A DNA stretch of 64,000 nt from the NCBI GenBank assembly GCA_018660505.1, contig JABJKE010000028.1:1-64000 (forward strand). Reading direction: 5' to 3'. The notes below the pieces were generated by a model. The model ran no database searches, was not told the origin of the DNA, and saw only the letters and a list, made by a program, of their open reading frames with translations. A program made the position numbers and the translations under genes. The stretch comes from Rhodobiaceae bacterium (GTDB taxonomy: Bacteria > Pseudomonadota > Alphaproteobacteria > RS24). Positions within the stretch are counted from its first letter, which is position 1, and each line of letters starts with the position of its first letter. Positions 9,084 through 17,720 of this stretch are shown here, piece after piece.

Positions 9084-9273
9084 TTCGAAACGCTCTTTCG
9101 CTTGCAATTTCTTGTATTTCTCGTATAACACGCCCTGCTTGTCACGAAATCATAAATGTGACGGCTCAACCTTCTGGCTGTTAGGGCTGCCATGTTGGTT
9201 GATTTGTACCTTTGCAGCGCGCTGCATAGATGAAACCAAAACGGATTTCCGTTTGTAGATAAAGGATGACGAA

Positions 9274-9471
9274 ATGCCCAAAATGAAGACCAAATCAGGA
9301 GCGAAAAAGCGTTTTAAGCTTACCGCCTCTGGTAAAGTAAAAGCCGCACAAGCTGGTAAACAGCACGGTATGATTAAGCGCTCGAATAAGCAAATTCGCA
9401 ACCAGCGTGGCACGACTATTTTGGCGCCGCAGGATGCAAAAGCTATTCGCAAATTTTTACCAAACGGTTAG
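9274..9471 (+). CDS. rpmI: 50S ribosomal protein L35
   Basis: A 65-residue, very basic ribosomal protein starting [14 protein letters not shown] and ending RKFLPNG, both standard for L35. AAGGA lies 8-10 bases before the ATG. It is followed after 9 bases by rplT, the usual pairing. It binds 23S rRNA in the large subunit. Confidence 0.98.
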   Translation: MPKMKTKSGAKKRFKLTASGKVKAAQAGKQHGMIKRSNKQIRNQRGTTILAPQDAKAIRKFLPNG

Positions 9472-9480
9472 GGGGATACT

Positions 9481-9837
9481 ATGTCTCGTGTAAAACGCGG
9501 CGTGACATCTCACGCCCGCCACAAAAAAGTTCTATCGAAAGCCAAAGGCTATTACGGTCGCCGCAAAAACACCATTCGGGTGGCAAAGCAGGCGGTAACC
9601 AAAGCTGGCCAATATGCTTTCCGCGACCGCCGCGCCCGCAAACGCAATTTCCGCGCTTTGTGGATTCAGCGTATCAACGCCGCCGCGCGCCAACATGACA
9701 TGCCTTACGGCCAGTTTATCAACGGGCTGGGTAAAGCAGGTATCGAAGTAGACCGCAAAGTATTGGCCGATTTGGCCGTACATGAGCCGGCTGCTTTTGA
9801 AGCTCTGGTTGGTAAAGCGCGCGCAGCCCTCGGCTAA
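9481..9837 (+). CDS. rplT: 50S ribosomal protein L20
   Basis: A 118-residue L20, an early assembly protein of the large subunit. The N-terminal basic extension ([16 protein letters not shown]), GYYGRRKN and the globular C-terminal half ([14 protein letters not shown]) match the family at full length. In several bacteria L20 also represses its own operon by binding mRNA. No obvious mimic of its 23S site is visible upstream here. Confidence 0.98.
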   Translation: MSRVKRGVTSHARHKKVLSKAKGYYGRRKNTIRVAKQAVTKAGQYAFRDRRARKRNFRALWIQRINAAARQHDMPYGQFINGLGKAGIEVDRKVLADLAVHEPAAFEALVGKARAALG

Positions 9838-9855
9838 GCTTTAAAACCAATTGAC

Positions 9856-9871
9856 GGGGCACAAGTGCCCC
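9856..9871 (+). other. Small GC hairpin after rplT
   Basis: GGGGCA and TGCCCC separated by CAAG form a 6-bp stem with a tetraloop 19 bases after the rplT stop. No T-run follows, so it is not a terminator by itself. It directly precedes the pheST leader structure and could be an mRNA end protector or an alternative partner for the leader stems. Confidence 0.5.
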
Positions 9872-9878
9872 TGCCAAC

Positions 9879-9956
9879 ATGAACCCCGCCCGCAATTGCA
9901 TCTGGCTCTATTTTCCAAATAGGGGCCAAGGCAGTTTCGGGCGGGTTTTTATTTGA
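9879..9956 (+). CDS. Possible leader peptide of the pheST attenuator
   Basis: A 25-codon open frame begins at ATG 9879 and ends at TGA 9954-9956, spanning the whole terminator structure. It contains an aromatic cluster (IWLYF) and three Phe codons in total. No clear ribosome-binding site precedes it, and the Phe density is lower than in known phe leader peptides, so translation is uncertain. Confidence 0.25.
   Translation: MNPARNCIWLYFPNRGQGSFGRVFI
9885..9950 (+). terminator. Intrinsic terminator / probable attenuator in the pheST leader
   Basis: CCCGCCCG (9885-9892) pairs with CGGGCGGG (9938-9945) and is followed at once by TTTTT and ATTT. The 45-base loop folds further: CTATTT (9908-9913) pairs with AAATAG (9917-9922), with GGC/GCC (9904-9906/9925-9927) below it. 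The T-run ends only 23 bases before the pheS start, leaving no room for a promoter in between. pheST must therefore be transcribed through it. Confidence 0.75.
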
Positions 9957-9973
9957 ATTAAATGAGATGGCCA

Positions 9974-11083
9974 ATGACCGCTGAGCAAAATCTAGACCCG
10001 TTAGAAACCGAGCTGATGCAGCAAATCAACGCCGCCTCCGACGCGCCTGCGCTGGAAGCGGTGCGTGTGGCAAGCCTTGGCAAAAAAGGCTCGGTGTCGG
10101 CCTTGCTCAAAACCCTGGGCGGCATGAGCCCGGACGAGCGCCAAGTCAATGGCCCGGCTTTTAACGAGCTGCGAGACCGCATTACCCAAGCCATTGCCGC
10201 CAAAAAATCAGAGCTGGATGTGGCAGCACTCAATGCGCGTCTGGTCGATGAAACACTCGATATGACACTGCCGCTGCTCGACGACCCTTTGCTGGAAGGG
10301 CGCTTGCATCCGGTCAGCCAAGTGATGGAAGAAATTGCCGCGATATTTGCCGATATGGGATTTGATGTCGCCGAAGGGCCCGATATCGAAAGCGAGTTTT
10401 ACAATTTCACCGCGCTGAATATTCCAGAAGCCCATCCCGCACGGCAAATGCACGATACGTTTTATTTCGAGCCAGATGAAAATGGCGAGCGGTTGTTGCT
10501 GCGCACCCATACCTCGCCCGTGCAAGTGCGGACGATGGAAACTGGCGCGCCGCCGTTTCGGTTTATCGCCCCGGGGCGCACCTATCGTTGCGATAGCGAC
10601 CAGACCCATACGCCGATGTTTCACCAAGTCGAAGGCTTGGTGGTCGATGAGACCACCCATATGGGGCATTTGAAACATACGTTGGAAGCCTTTCTGGCGG
10701 CATTTTTTGAGGTGGATGACATTGCCATTCGCCTGCGCCCAAGTTATTTCCCGTTCACCGAGCCAAGCCTAGAAATTGATATGCAGTGCCGCCGCGATGA
10801 CAATCAATTGATTGTCGGCGAGGGCGACGACTGGATGGAAATTGGCGGCTCGGGCATGATCAACCCCGAGGTTTTGAGCCATGCGGGCGTCGATGCCACG
10901 AAATATCAAGGCTTTGCTTTTGGCATGGGCATCGACCGTTTGGCGATGTTGAAATATGGCGCGCCAGATTTGCGTGCTTTCTTCGAGTCGGATGTGCGCT
11001 GGTTGAAACATTATGGCTTTATGCCCATCGATGTGCCCGGGCTGGCGGCTGGCCTATCGAATAAATCACTGGCTGGTAAATAG
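9974..11083 (+). CDS. pheS: Phenylalanine--tRNA ligase alpha subunit
   Basis: A 369-residue catalytic subunit of the alpha2-beta2 class II synthetase that charges tRNA-Phe. Motif 2 is seen as [12 protein letters not shown] with [10 protein letters not shown], and motif 3 as [13 protein letters not shown] near the C-terminus. The N-terminal coiled-coil arm carries the conserved [13 protein letters not shown] prefer MTAEQN (9974) as start because its N-terminus matches family length; an in-frame ATG at 9962 adds four residues. It is followed by pheT after 13 bases. Confidence 0.96.
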   Translation: MTAEQNLDPLETELMQQINAASDAPALEAVRVASLGKKGSVSALLKTLGGMSPDERQVNGPAFNELRDRITQAIAAKKSELDVAALNARLVDETLDMTLPLLDDPLLEGRLHPVSQVMEEIAAIFADMGFDVAEGPDIESEFYNFTALNIPEAHPARQMHDTFYFEPDENGERLLLRTHTSPVQVRTMETGAPPFRFIAPGRTYRCDSDQTHTPMFHQVEGLVVDETTHMGHLKHTLEAFLAAFFEVDDIAIRLRPSYFPFTEPSLEIDMQCRRDDNQLIVGEGDDWMEIGGSGMINPEVLSHAGVDATKYQGFAFGMGIDRLAMLKYGAPDLRAFFESDVRWLKHYGFMPIDVPGLAAGLSNKSLAGK

Positions 11084-11096
11084 GGAGACATAGATT

Positions 11097-13493
11097 ATGA
11101 AGTTCACCCTTAGCTGGCTGCACGACCATCTCGAGACAGACGCATCGCTCGCGGCGATTGTCGATAAATTGACGCTGATTGGTTTGGAGGTCGAAGCGGT
11201 CGTTGACCCCGCCGCCAAATTTGAGAATTTTGAAGTGGCGGAAATTATCGCCACCCAGCCGCATCCCGATGCCGATAAATTGCAAATCTGCACCGTGAAA
11301 ACTGGCGCCGGCGAACAAAAGCTGGTTTGTGGCGCGCCCAATGCACGCCCGGGCCTCAAGGGTATTTTGGCCCAACTTGGCGCGGTGATACCCAGCAATG
11401 GCATGGTGTTGGGCAAGGCGAAAATTCGCGGCGTCGAGAGTCATGGCATGATGTGTTCGAGCGCCGAGCTGGGATTATCGGGCGACCCGGATGGCATTAT
11501 TGAGCTGGCCGCCGATATCGCCATCGGCACTTCTGCGGCGCAAGCTTTGGGGCAAACCGACCCGATGATTGAAATTGCCATCACGCCGAACCGCCCCGAT
11601 TGCTTGGGCGTGCGCGGCATTGCGCGCGATTTGGCAGCGGCTGGTTTGGGGACGTTGAAAGCCGATACGGCGGAGCCGGTAAAAGCGGATAAAAAATCGG
11701 CCATTGCGATTGCCGTCGATGGCGACACTTGTCCAGTATTTGCTGGCTGCCTTATCGAGGGCGTGCAAAATCAGGCCAGTCCGGAGTGGTTGCAAACCCG
11801 CTTGCGCGCCATTGGCCTGAACCCGATTAGCGCTTTGGTCGATATCACCAATTATATTTCTTATGACCGCGGCCGGCCGTTGCACGTTTATGACGCCGAT
11901 AAAATCAGCGGCCCCATGACGGCGCGCCAAGCCAAATCTGGCGAGTGCTTTGTGGCACTTGACGAGCAAACCTATGAGCTTACCGAGGCCGATTGCGTTA
12001 TCGCCGATGAGAAGGGCGTCTTGGGTTTGGGCGGCATTATGGGCGGGCTGGAAAGTGGCTCGAGCTTGGAGACAAAAAACGTGCTGGTGGAAAGCGCTTG
12101 GTTCGATGCGGTGGCCATCGCCTTATCGGGTCGCCATCATCATATTGAAAGCGATGCGCGCTATCGGTTTGAGCGCGGCGTTGACCCCGCCTCGGTGGAG
12201 ACGGGTTTGAACCTGGCGGTGCAAATGATTGTCGATATTTGTGGCGGCACGCCGCAAAGCCCCACCATGGGCGGGCACGTGCCAACCGCTGATAAGAAAG
12301 TCGATTTCGACCCGGCGCGGGTGAACCAGATGACCGGATTGGCCGTGGCGGAAAACCAGATGCAAGGCATCCTCGAAGCCCTTGGGTTTGGCGTGGAGAC
12401 GGGCAAAACCTGGACGGTCTCTGTGCCGAGCTGGCGCCCCGATGTGGTGGCGGGTCTGCAAAGCAGCGCGCATATTGTCGAAGAAATAACCCGCATTCAT
12501 GGCCTGCAAGAAGTGCCATCGACGCCATTACCCAAACGCGCGGGCGTGGCACGGCCAACGCTTACTTTGTCGCAACGCCGCGCCAGTTTAATGCGTCGGA
12601 CGTTGGCAGGGCGCGGCATGTTGGAGGCATTAACCTGGTCTTTCGTGAGCGAAGCGCAGGCCCGTTTATTTAATGTCGCGGAGGGGCTGAAACTGGCCAA
12701 TCCTATTTCCTCAGAACTCTCGCATATGCGCCCGTCGCTTTTGCCGGGTCTGCTCAACGCTGTGCAGCGCAATAGCGATAGGGGAGCGCAAAATCTGGCT
12801 TTGTTTGAGCTGGGCAATGTCTTTCTGGCGGCCGAGCCGGGTGCGCAACGGTTTGTCGGGGCTGGGGTGCGCGCCGGCATGGCCGCGCCGAAAAACTGGC
12901 AAGGACGCGCCGCCGCCGTGGATGCCTATCAAGCTCGCGCCGATGCCCAAGCGGCTTTGGCCGCTTGTGGGGTGGAGGCCAGTGCGTTGCAAGTTCTGCC
13001 GCCGCAATCGGCTTCTTATCATCCGGGGCGCGCGGGGCTTCTGGCGCGCAATCCCAAGCAGCCGATGGCCGCTTTTGGCGAAGTGCATCCGGCTATTTTA
13101 CAAGCCTTTGGCATAGAGACGCCCGTCGTCGCTTTCGAGGTCTATCCCGATACGGTGCCCGCCCCGAAAGGCGCGGCGTCGCCAGCTCGTTCGGCCTTGG
13201 ACTTGGCGAATTTGCAAAGCCTGCGCCGCGACTTCGCTTTTGAGGTAGAGACACATGTGCAAGCCGCGCAAATGGTAAAAGCGGCCAAGGGCGCGGATAA
13301 AAACCTCATTTCCGCGGTGCGCGTGTTCGATGTTTTTGAGGGCGGTAATCTGGCCGAAGGGGTCAAGTCCATTGCCTTGGAAGTCACTTTGCAACCGAGG
13401 GAAGCAACGCTGACCGAGGTTGATATTGAAACGGTGACGGCCAAAATTACCGCGGCGGTGGAAAAAGCCACAGGCGGTAAATTGCGCGGCTAA
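11097..13493 (+). CDS. pheT: Phenylalanine--tRNA ligase beta subunit
   Basis: A 798-residue beta subunit, the normal length. In order: an N-terminal EMAP/OB-type tRNA-binding domain (about residues 40-150, containing HPDADKLQICTV), the B3/B4 editing domain (about 210-375), the B5 domain (about 400-475) and a C-terminal ferredoxin-fold anticodon-binding domain (about 700-798, starting near LRRDFAFEV). It partners PheS and hydrolyses mischarged Tyr-tRNA-Phe. GGGAGA precedes the start at normal distance. Confidence 0.96.
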   Translation: MKFTLSWLHDHLETDASLAAIVDKLTLIGLEVEAVVDPAAKFENFEVAEIIATQPHPDADKLQICTVKTGAGEQKLVCGAPNARPGLKGILAQLGAVIPSNGMVLGKAKIRGVESHGMMCSSAELGLSGDPDGIIELAADIAIGTSAAQALGQTDPMIEIAITPNRPDCLGVRGIARDLAAAGLGTLKADTAEPVKADKKSAIAIAVDGDTCPVFAGCLIEGVQNQASPEWLQTRLRAIGLNPISALVDITNYISYDRGRPLHVYDADKISGPMTARQAKSGECFVALDEQTYELTEADCVIADEKGVLGLGGIMGGLESGSSLETKNVLVESAWFDAVAIALSGRHHHIESDARYRFERGVDPASVETGLNLAVQMIVDICGGTPQSPTMGGHVPTADKKVDFDPARVNQMTGLAVAENQMQGILEALGFGVETGKTWTVSVPSWRPDVVAGLQSSAHIVEEITRIHGLQEVPSTPLPKRAGVARPTLTLSQRRASLMRRTLAGRGMLEALTWSFVSEAQARLFNVAEGLKLANPISSELSHMRPSLLPGLLNAVQRNSDRGAQNLALFELGNVFLAAEPGAQRFVGAGVRAGMAAPKNWQGRAAAVDAYQARADAQAALAACGVEASALQVLPPQSASYHPGRAGLLARNPKQPMAAFGEVHPAILQAFGIETPVVAFEVYPDTVPAPKGAASPARSALDLANLQSLRRDFAFEVETHVQAAQMVKAAKGADKNLISAVRVFDVFEGGNLAEGVKSIALEVTLQPREATLTEVDIETVTAKITAAVEKATGGKLRG

Positions 13494-13520
13494 CCCGCGG
13501 CAAGGGGTAGGGCGCTCTAT

Positions 13521-13567
13521 TTGATGCCCCATTTGACGCCCCCATTTGACGCCCCATTTGACGCATT
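13521..13567 (+). repeat. Short tandem repeat (12-13 bp unit) upstream of lepA
   Basis: The unit TTTGACGCCCCA occurs in tandem almost four times: TTTGATGCCCCA, TTTGACGCCCCCA, TTTGACGCCCCA and a partial TTTGACGCA. The array lies in the 107-base gap between pheT and lepA, ending 33 bases before the lepA start. One unit differs by a T, another by one extra C. Such an array can change copy number, or the repeated TTTGAC could act as multiple -35-like elements. Confidence 0.85.
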
Positions 13568-13600
13568 GGCGAGAAGCCAAGTCAGTGCTATATCACGGCC

Positions 13601-15406
13601 ATGAGTAAACAGACGCAAAACCACATTCGCAATTTCTCGATTATTGCCCATATCGACCACGGCAAATCGACTTTGGCCGACCGCCTTATCCAATTGACCG
13701 GGGGCTTGAGCGCGCGCGAAATGTCGGAGCAAGTGCTCGACAATATGGATATCGAGCGCGAGCGCGGGATTACCATTAAAGCGCAAACCGTACGGCTGGA
13801 ACATAAAGCCGCCGATGGCGAGGCCTATCAGCTCAATCTCATCGACACGCCGGGCCACGTCGATTTTGCCTATGAGGTCAATCGTTCGCTGGCCGCTTGC
13901 GAAGGCTCGCTTTTGGTGGTCGATGCCAGCCAGGGCGTCGAGGCGCAAACTTTGGCCAATGTTTATCAAGCCATTGAGGTCGACCACGAGATTGTGCCGG
14001 TGCTGAATAAAGTCGATTTACCCGCCGCCGAGCCCGACCGTGTGAAGCAACAAATCGAAGATGTTATCGGTCTCGATACCGCGCATAGCGTAGATATTTC
14101 AGCCAAGACGGGTTTGGGCATTGACGATGTTTTGGAAGCCATTGTCACGCAATTGCCGCCGCCCGCAGGCGACCCTAATGCGCCGTTGAAAGCGATGTTG
14201 GTGGACAGTTGGTATGACGCTTATTTGGGCGTCGTGGTGCTGGTGCGGGTTATCGATGGCACGATGAAAAAGGGCATGAAAATCCGCATGATGTCGTCGG
14301 GTGCCAGTCACCCGATTGACCAAGTCGGGGTGTTTCGCCCGAAGCGCGACACGGTGAAAGAGCTGGGCCCGGGCGAGATTGGCTATTTCACGGCGGCCAT
14401 CAAACAAGTGGCCGACACCCGCGTTGGCGACACGGTCACCGAAGAACGCCGCCCGTGCGAGATTGCGCTGGATGGCTTTAAGCCGTCGCAACCAGTTGTT
14501 TTTTGTGGGCTTTTCCCGACCGATTCGTCGCAATTTGAAGATTTGCGCGAAGCCATGGCGCGGCTTCGCTTGAACGATGCGAGCTTTGATTTTGAGATGG
14601 AAACCAGTGCCGCTTTGGGCTTTGGCTTTCGGTGCGGTTTTTTAGGGCTGTTGCATCTCGAGATTATTCGCGAGCGCATTGAGCGCGAGTTCGACATTGA
14701 TTTGATTACCACGGCGCCGAGCGTGGTGTATCAATTGCACATGAACGATGGCTCTATGCAGGAGCTGCACAATCCGGCTGATATGCCCGACGTGATTTAT
14801 ATCGACCATATCGATGAGCCGTGGATTCGCGCTTCGATTTTGGTGCCAGATGAATATATGGGCGCCGTGTTAAAACTGTGCGAAGACCGCCGCGGCAGCC
14901 AGATTAACCTGAGCTATGCGGGCAATCGTGCGATGTTGGAATATGAATTGCCGCTCAATGAAGTGGTGTTTGATTTTTACGACCGCCTGAAAAGCGTGAC
15001 GCGCGGCTATGCCAGTTTTGATTATAAAATATCGGAGTATCGCACGGGCGATTTGGTAAAAATGTCGGTCTTGGTAAATGCCGAGCCGGTGGATGCGCTA
15101 TCGACGATTGTGCATCGCGAGCGGGCCGAGAGCCGAGGTCGGGCGATGTGCGAGCGGTTGAAAGATTTAATTCCGCGACATTTGTTTAAAATTCCCATTC
15201 AGGCGGCTTTGGGTGGCAAAATTATTGCCCGCGAGACGATTGCGGCTTTGCGCAAAGATGTGACGGCAAAATGTTATGGCGGCGATGTAAGCCGTAAGCG
15301 CAAATTGTTAGATAAGCAAAAAGAGGGCAAGAAGAAGATGCGCCAATTCGGCCGCGTTGAAATTCCCCAAGGCGCGTTTATTGCGGCTTTGAAAATGGAC
15401 GACTAA
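13601..15406 (+). CDS. lepA: Elongation factor 4 (LepA) GTPase
   Basis: A 601-residue translational GTPase that acts on stalled or mispositioned ribosomes and affects initiation. The G-domain motifs are [10 protein letters not shown] (G1), DTPGHVDF (G3), NKVDLP (G4) and SAKTG (G5). The EF-G-like domains and the LepA-specific C-terminal domain ([19 protein letters not shown]) are intact. Its start lies 33 bases after the short tandem repeats; no strong ribosome-binding site is visible. Confidence 0.97.
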   Translation: MSKQTQNHIRNFSIIAHIDHGKSTLADRLIQLTGGLSAREMSEQVLDNMDIERERGITIKAQTVRLEHKAADGEAYQLNLIDTPGHVDFAYEVNRSLAACEGSLLVVDASQGVEAQTLANVYQAIEVDHEIVPVLNKVDLPAAEPDRVKQQIEDVIGLDTAHSVDISAKTGLGIDDVLEAIVTQLPPPAGDPNAPLKAMLVDSWYDAYLGVVVLVRVIDGTMKKGMKIRMMSSGASHPIDQVGVFRPKRDTVKELGPGEIGYFTAAIKQVADTRVGDTVTEERRPCEIALDGFKPSQPVVFCGLFPTDSSQFEDLREAMARLRLNDASFDFEMETSAALGFGFRCGFLGLLHLEIIRERIEREFDIDLITTAPSVVYQLHMNDGSMQELHNPADMPDVIYIDHIDEPWIRASILVPDEYMGAVLKLCEDRRGSQINLSYAGNRAMLEYELPLNEVVFDFYDRLKSVTRGYASFDYKISEYRTGDLVKMSVLVNAEPVDALSTIVHRERAESRGRAMCERLKDLIPRHLFKIPIQAALGGKIIARETIAALRKDVTAKCYGGDVSRKRKLLDKQKEGKKKMRQFGRVEIPQGAFIAALKMDD

Positions 15407-15461
15407 ACGCGCTTGCATCTCGCGGCTCGACAATTATAAGTATCCGAATACGACACATGGT

Positions 15462-15515
15462 GTTGGTAAGGACAGGTGGCCGACGCTAAAAGTGCTTGGT
15501 TGCCGAACGGCAACC
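15462..15515 (+). pseudogene. Scar of a deleted tRNA-Ser duplicate
   Basis: Bases 15462-15483 repeat the 5' flank and first 14 bases of the intact tRNA-Ser (GTTGGT-AAGGACAGGTGGCCGA, one base shorter than the copy at 15609). They are joined directly to a copy of the sequence lying after that tRNA (CGCTAAAAGTGCTTGG, 15484-15499) and then to a hairpin GGTTGCC-GAAC-GGCAACC (15498-15515). The arrangement reads as a second tRNA-Ser unit whose body was lost. The rest of the 202-base gap 15407-15608 shows nothing I can name. Confidence 0.7.
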
Positions 15516-15608
15516 TTAGCGCGCCTCCGAAGGGACAAAGCACCCTAAGCCAACAAGTTGGCAAGGGTTTCTAGTCTGCGCAAAAGGGTTATCGTATGCG
15601 TTGGTGAA

Positions 15609-15699
15609 GGACAGGTGGCCGAGTGGCTGAAGGCGCACGCTTGGAAAGCGTGTAGGCGTTTATAGCGTCTCGAGGGTTCGAATCCCTCTCTGTCCGCCA
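15609..15699 (+). tRNA. tRNA-Ser (anticodon GGA)
   Basis: A class II tRNA starting GGACAGGTGGCCGAGTGG and ending CTGTCCGCCA, with CCA encoded. The anticodon stem CACGC/GCGTG encloses TTGGAAA, giving anticodon GGA, which reads UCC/UCU. It has a long variable arm and the T-arm GGTTCGAATCC. It is followed by two copies of a 16-base repeat and a hairpin, then by the KAP ATPase islet. Confidence 0.97.
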
Positions 15700-15731
15700 C
15701 GCTAAAAGGGCTTGGCGCTAGAAGGGCTTGG
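15700..15731 (+). repeat. Two tandem 16-bp repeats after tRNA-Ser
   Basis: CGCTAAAAGGGCTTGG (15700-15715) is followed directly by CGCTAGAAGGGCTTGG (15716-15731). A third copy, CGCTAAAAGTGCTTGG, sits at 15484-15499 behind the tRNA scar. The pattern supports repeated local duplication around this tRNA gene. Confidence 0.85.
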
Positions 15732-15752
15732 CAGCTTAGCTGCCTTTAGCCC
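15724..15752 (+). terminator. Hairpin after tRNA-Ser, possible terminator
   Basis: GGGCT (15724-15728) and GGCAGC (15730-15735) pair with GCTGCC (15739-15744) and AGCCC (15748-15752) around the loop TTA. Only a short TTT lies inside the right arm, so termination strength is uncertain. The similar hairpin behind the tRNA scar sits at the same relative place. Confidence 0.45.
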
Positions 15753-15760
15753 GCTTTGTG

Positions 15761-15790
15761 CCAGCGTAGGGGCGTAAGCCCCGAAGTCGG
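15761..15790 (+). repeat. Left imperfect direct repeat flanking the KAP islet
   Basis: This 30-base segment matches 17629-17658 at 25 of 30 positions by eye, with a shared 12-base core AGCCCCGAAGTC near its right end. The two copies bracket the interrupted ATPase gene and lie in the same orientation, as expected for a target or attachment duplication that has since diverged, or for a short dispersed element. Confidence 0.65.
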
Positions 15791-15838
15791 CAGTTTCGCA
15801 GGTATCCAAGGTGAAGGCGTCGAAGCAGGCTTATTGCA

Positions 15839-17560
15839 TTAATCTGCTATATTGAATTTATCCATCCGCAATTTGTTTAAATTACTTTCAGAGCCTATTC
15901 TTTTAACTGCTTCAGATGCATGTTGCAGGATACGTTTTTGAGTATCATCTGCATTTTCGAGCATCCCACATCTTAGCGCCGCTCGAATGCAAGCATCTAA
16001 TTCATCCCCCCTTAATGATTTGAACAAACTATAAAAATCATCCGCACTGAGTGAGCCTAATATCGGCTCTTCATCGAGTTGCGCGAGACTATCCTCATTT
16101 GCAATACGTTTAAGAATTTCTAATGGTGTCTTTTGTTGGCAGCTTTGAGCATAAAAACTTTGAAATTCTTGCCACATTTTTTGATCTAAATGACCCGACC
16201 GATGATTACAGTGGCTCATGTTAAAAAATTCTTTGTCCCCCCTCTCTGATATCGCCAACGTTATAAGCTCATCCGCATCTATTTCGGCACCTAACTTCCG
16301 CAGAATTAAGATTGCCTCCCCTAAGGCAGAACTTTCAATAGTTTGAATGCTAGCCCTACAAGCTTCGACCATTTTCTCTATGATTTCATCTTGATTATTC
16401 TCAAGGCTGCCGTGAAAGAGAGCCCATGCTTCGTTAACAGGAATCGCTTGGCTGCGTGCTTCCGCACCTTTATCGTAATTCCGAATCTCTCGAACGATAT
16501 CTTCCTCACAAAAGTATCCACGTTTTACAGATTGGGCTATCTCACTATCTAAAGTGTCTGTGGCCCAGTATCCATAGTTTGCCAACATATCAAGCCAACG
16601 CTTCCATTTCGCCTTTTGTTGATTTTTCTGTTCAGACTTGTCTGATAGCAAATTTCCATCGTCGTCAAGATATGACTGAAGGTCGTATTCAGACATTTCT
16701 AGAATAAATTCATGGTCAGGAAAGTCACCTGATTTGATATACAAAGAATAAGTAAAAAGGACTAAATCGGATAAAGCTTTATCGACTGTCTCCTCTTCAC
16801 AATTTTGCAAGAAAGGTCTTATCTCACTCTCAAGCGTTTGAATTTTCTTTATAATCCGTATGTTCGTAATACCTAAATTGTGGCATTTCTCCATAAGCAA
16901 CTTGTTGCTGTCTTCATTGTCAAACACAATCTCCGTGCATTCTTCGGGATTAGGCGAAAACTCAAATTCCCTATCAACTACTTTTTCTCTGAATGTTTCG
17001 TATTTTTTCTTCGCGTCGCAATCAAACTTTTCGTCATTAACAATGAGAACAACTTTGCATCGTCTTTCTTCTTTTAGCTCAGAGATGAAACCCATTAGCG
17101 CTTGAGTATCAAGCTGCGTGCGCTCGAAATCATCTAGACAAATTATGGTTTCCTTAATGCGCAAAACATCGGTCATTTGGTTTGCGCTAACCTTTAATCT
17201 GAGGAAGTCTGCATTATCTGCCAAATATGGAAGGCTCTTCTTGCCAAGTTTTTTGACACGGTCCAGCTTTGATATTTTTCCAGCAACCGAGCTTATATGT
17301 TCGCTTTTGACAAGGGTGGCTAGCTTGAGGTCAGCTAATAAATCTAAACCGAAAAGTGAGACTTAAGAGTAATAACTCAGCTTTACACGCTTTTCGCAGA
17401 TTGCCGTTTTTAGAAATTTATTCCAAGCATAGGTTTTTCCCGACCCCCATGAACCCCGAATAACGATAACTTCCGGGACATTCGACGCTAAAAAGCGATT
17501 AATCTGGTCTTCTATAACTCGCAATGAAGTCATGCCATCTGAAAATGCCAAATCCAGCAC
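15839..17560 (-). pseudogene. KAP-family P-loop NTPase, interrupted by an in-frame TAA
   Basis: Read through one stop codon, the frame encodes about 573 residues of a KAP-type P-loop NTPase. The Walker A motif GSWGSGKT is near residue 36, followed by LSYYS, then TAA at 17363-17365, then VSLFGLDLL, the strand that normally follows in this family. The Walker B-like segment IICLDDFER is at about 40% of the length. The rest is helical and unassigned. Both halves are in the same frame, so one nonsense codon is enough to break it. The start is probably GTG 17560 or the TTG nine bases on, behind AAGGAG. The base composition is clearly A+T-richer than neighbours, suggesting transfer. Some KAP and related STAND-like ATPases take part in phage defence, but nothing here proves that role. 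Confidence 0.75.
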
Positions 17561-17628
17561 TTCTCCTTATTGTTTTTATTTCTGCTACTCTAGGCACCCT
17601 CTGTAGTCTACGCAATAAAAAAGCTGCG

Positions 17629-17658
17629 CCAGCCTAGGGACGACAGCCCCGAAGTCGC
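17629..17658 (+). repeat. Right imperfect direct repeat flanking the KAP islet
   Basis: This is the partner of 15761-15790, with the same orientation and 25 of 30 bases matching. The remaining gap around it (17561-17720) contains the ribosome-binding site of the ATPase gene on one strand and that of the serine hydrolase gene on the other. A GCTG/CAGC mini-hairpin with a T6 run, read on the minus strand, also lies there. Confidence 0.65.
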
Positions 17659-17720
17659 CCCCTCCGCCTTGCCAAATTCGTTTTGCCTGATAGTCTCTTT
17701 TGAAAAGGGGAGACTGACAC

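Noticed and set aside
17224..17363. Frameshift between the two halves of the KAP ATPase
   Set aside because: Reading the minus strand codon by codon shows both halves in one frame with a single TAA, so it is a nonsense codon and not a frameshift.
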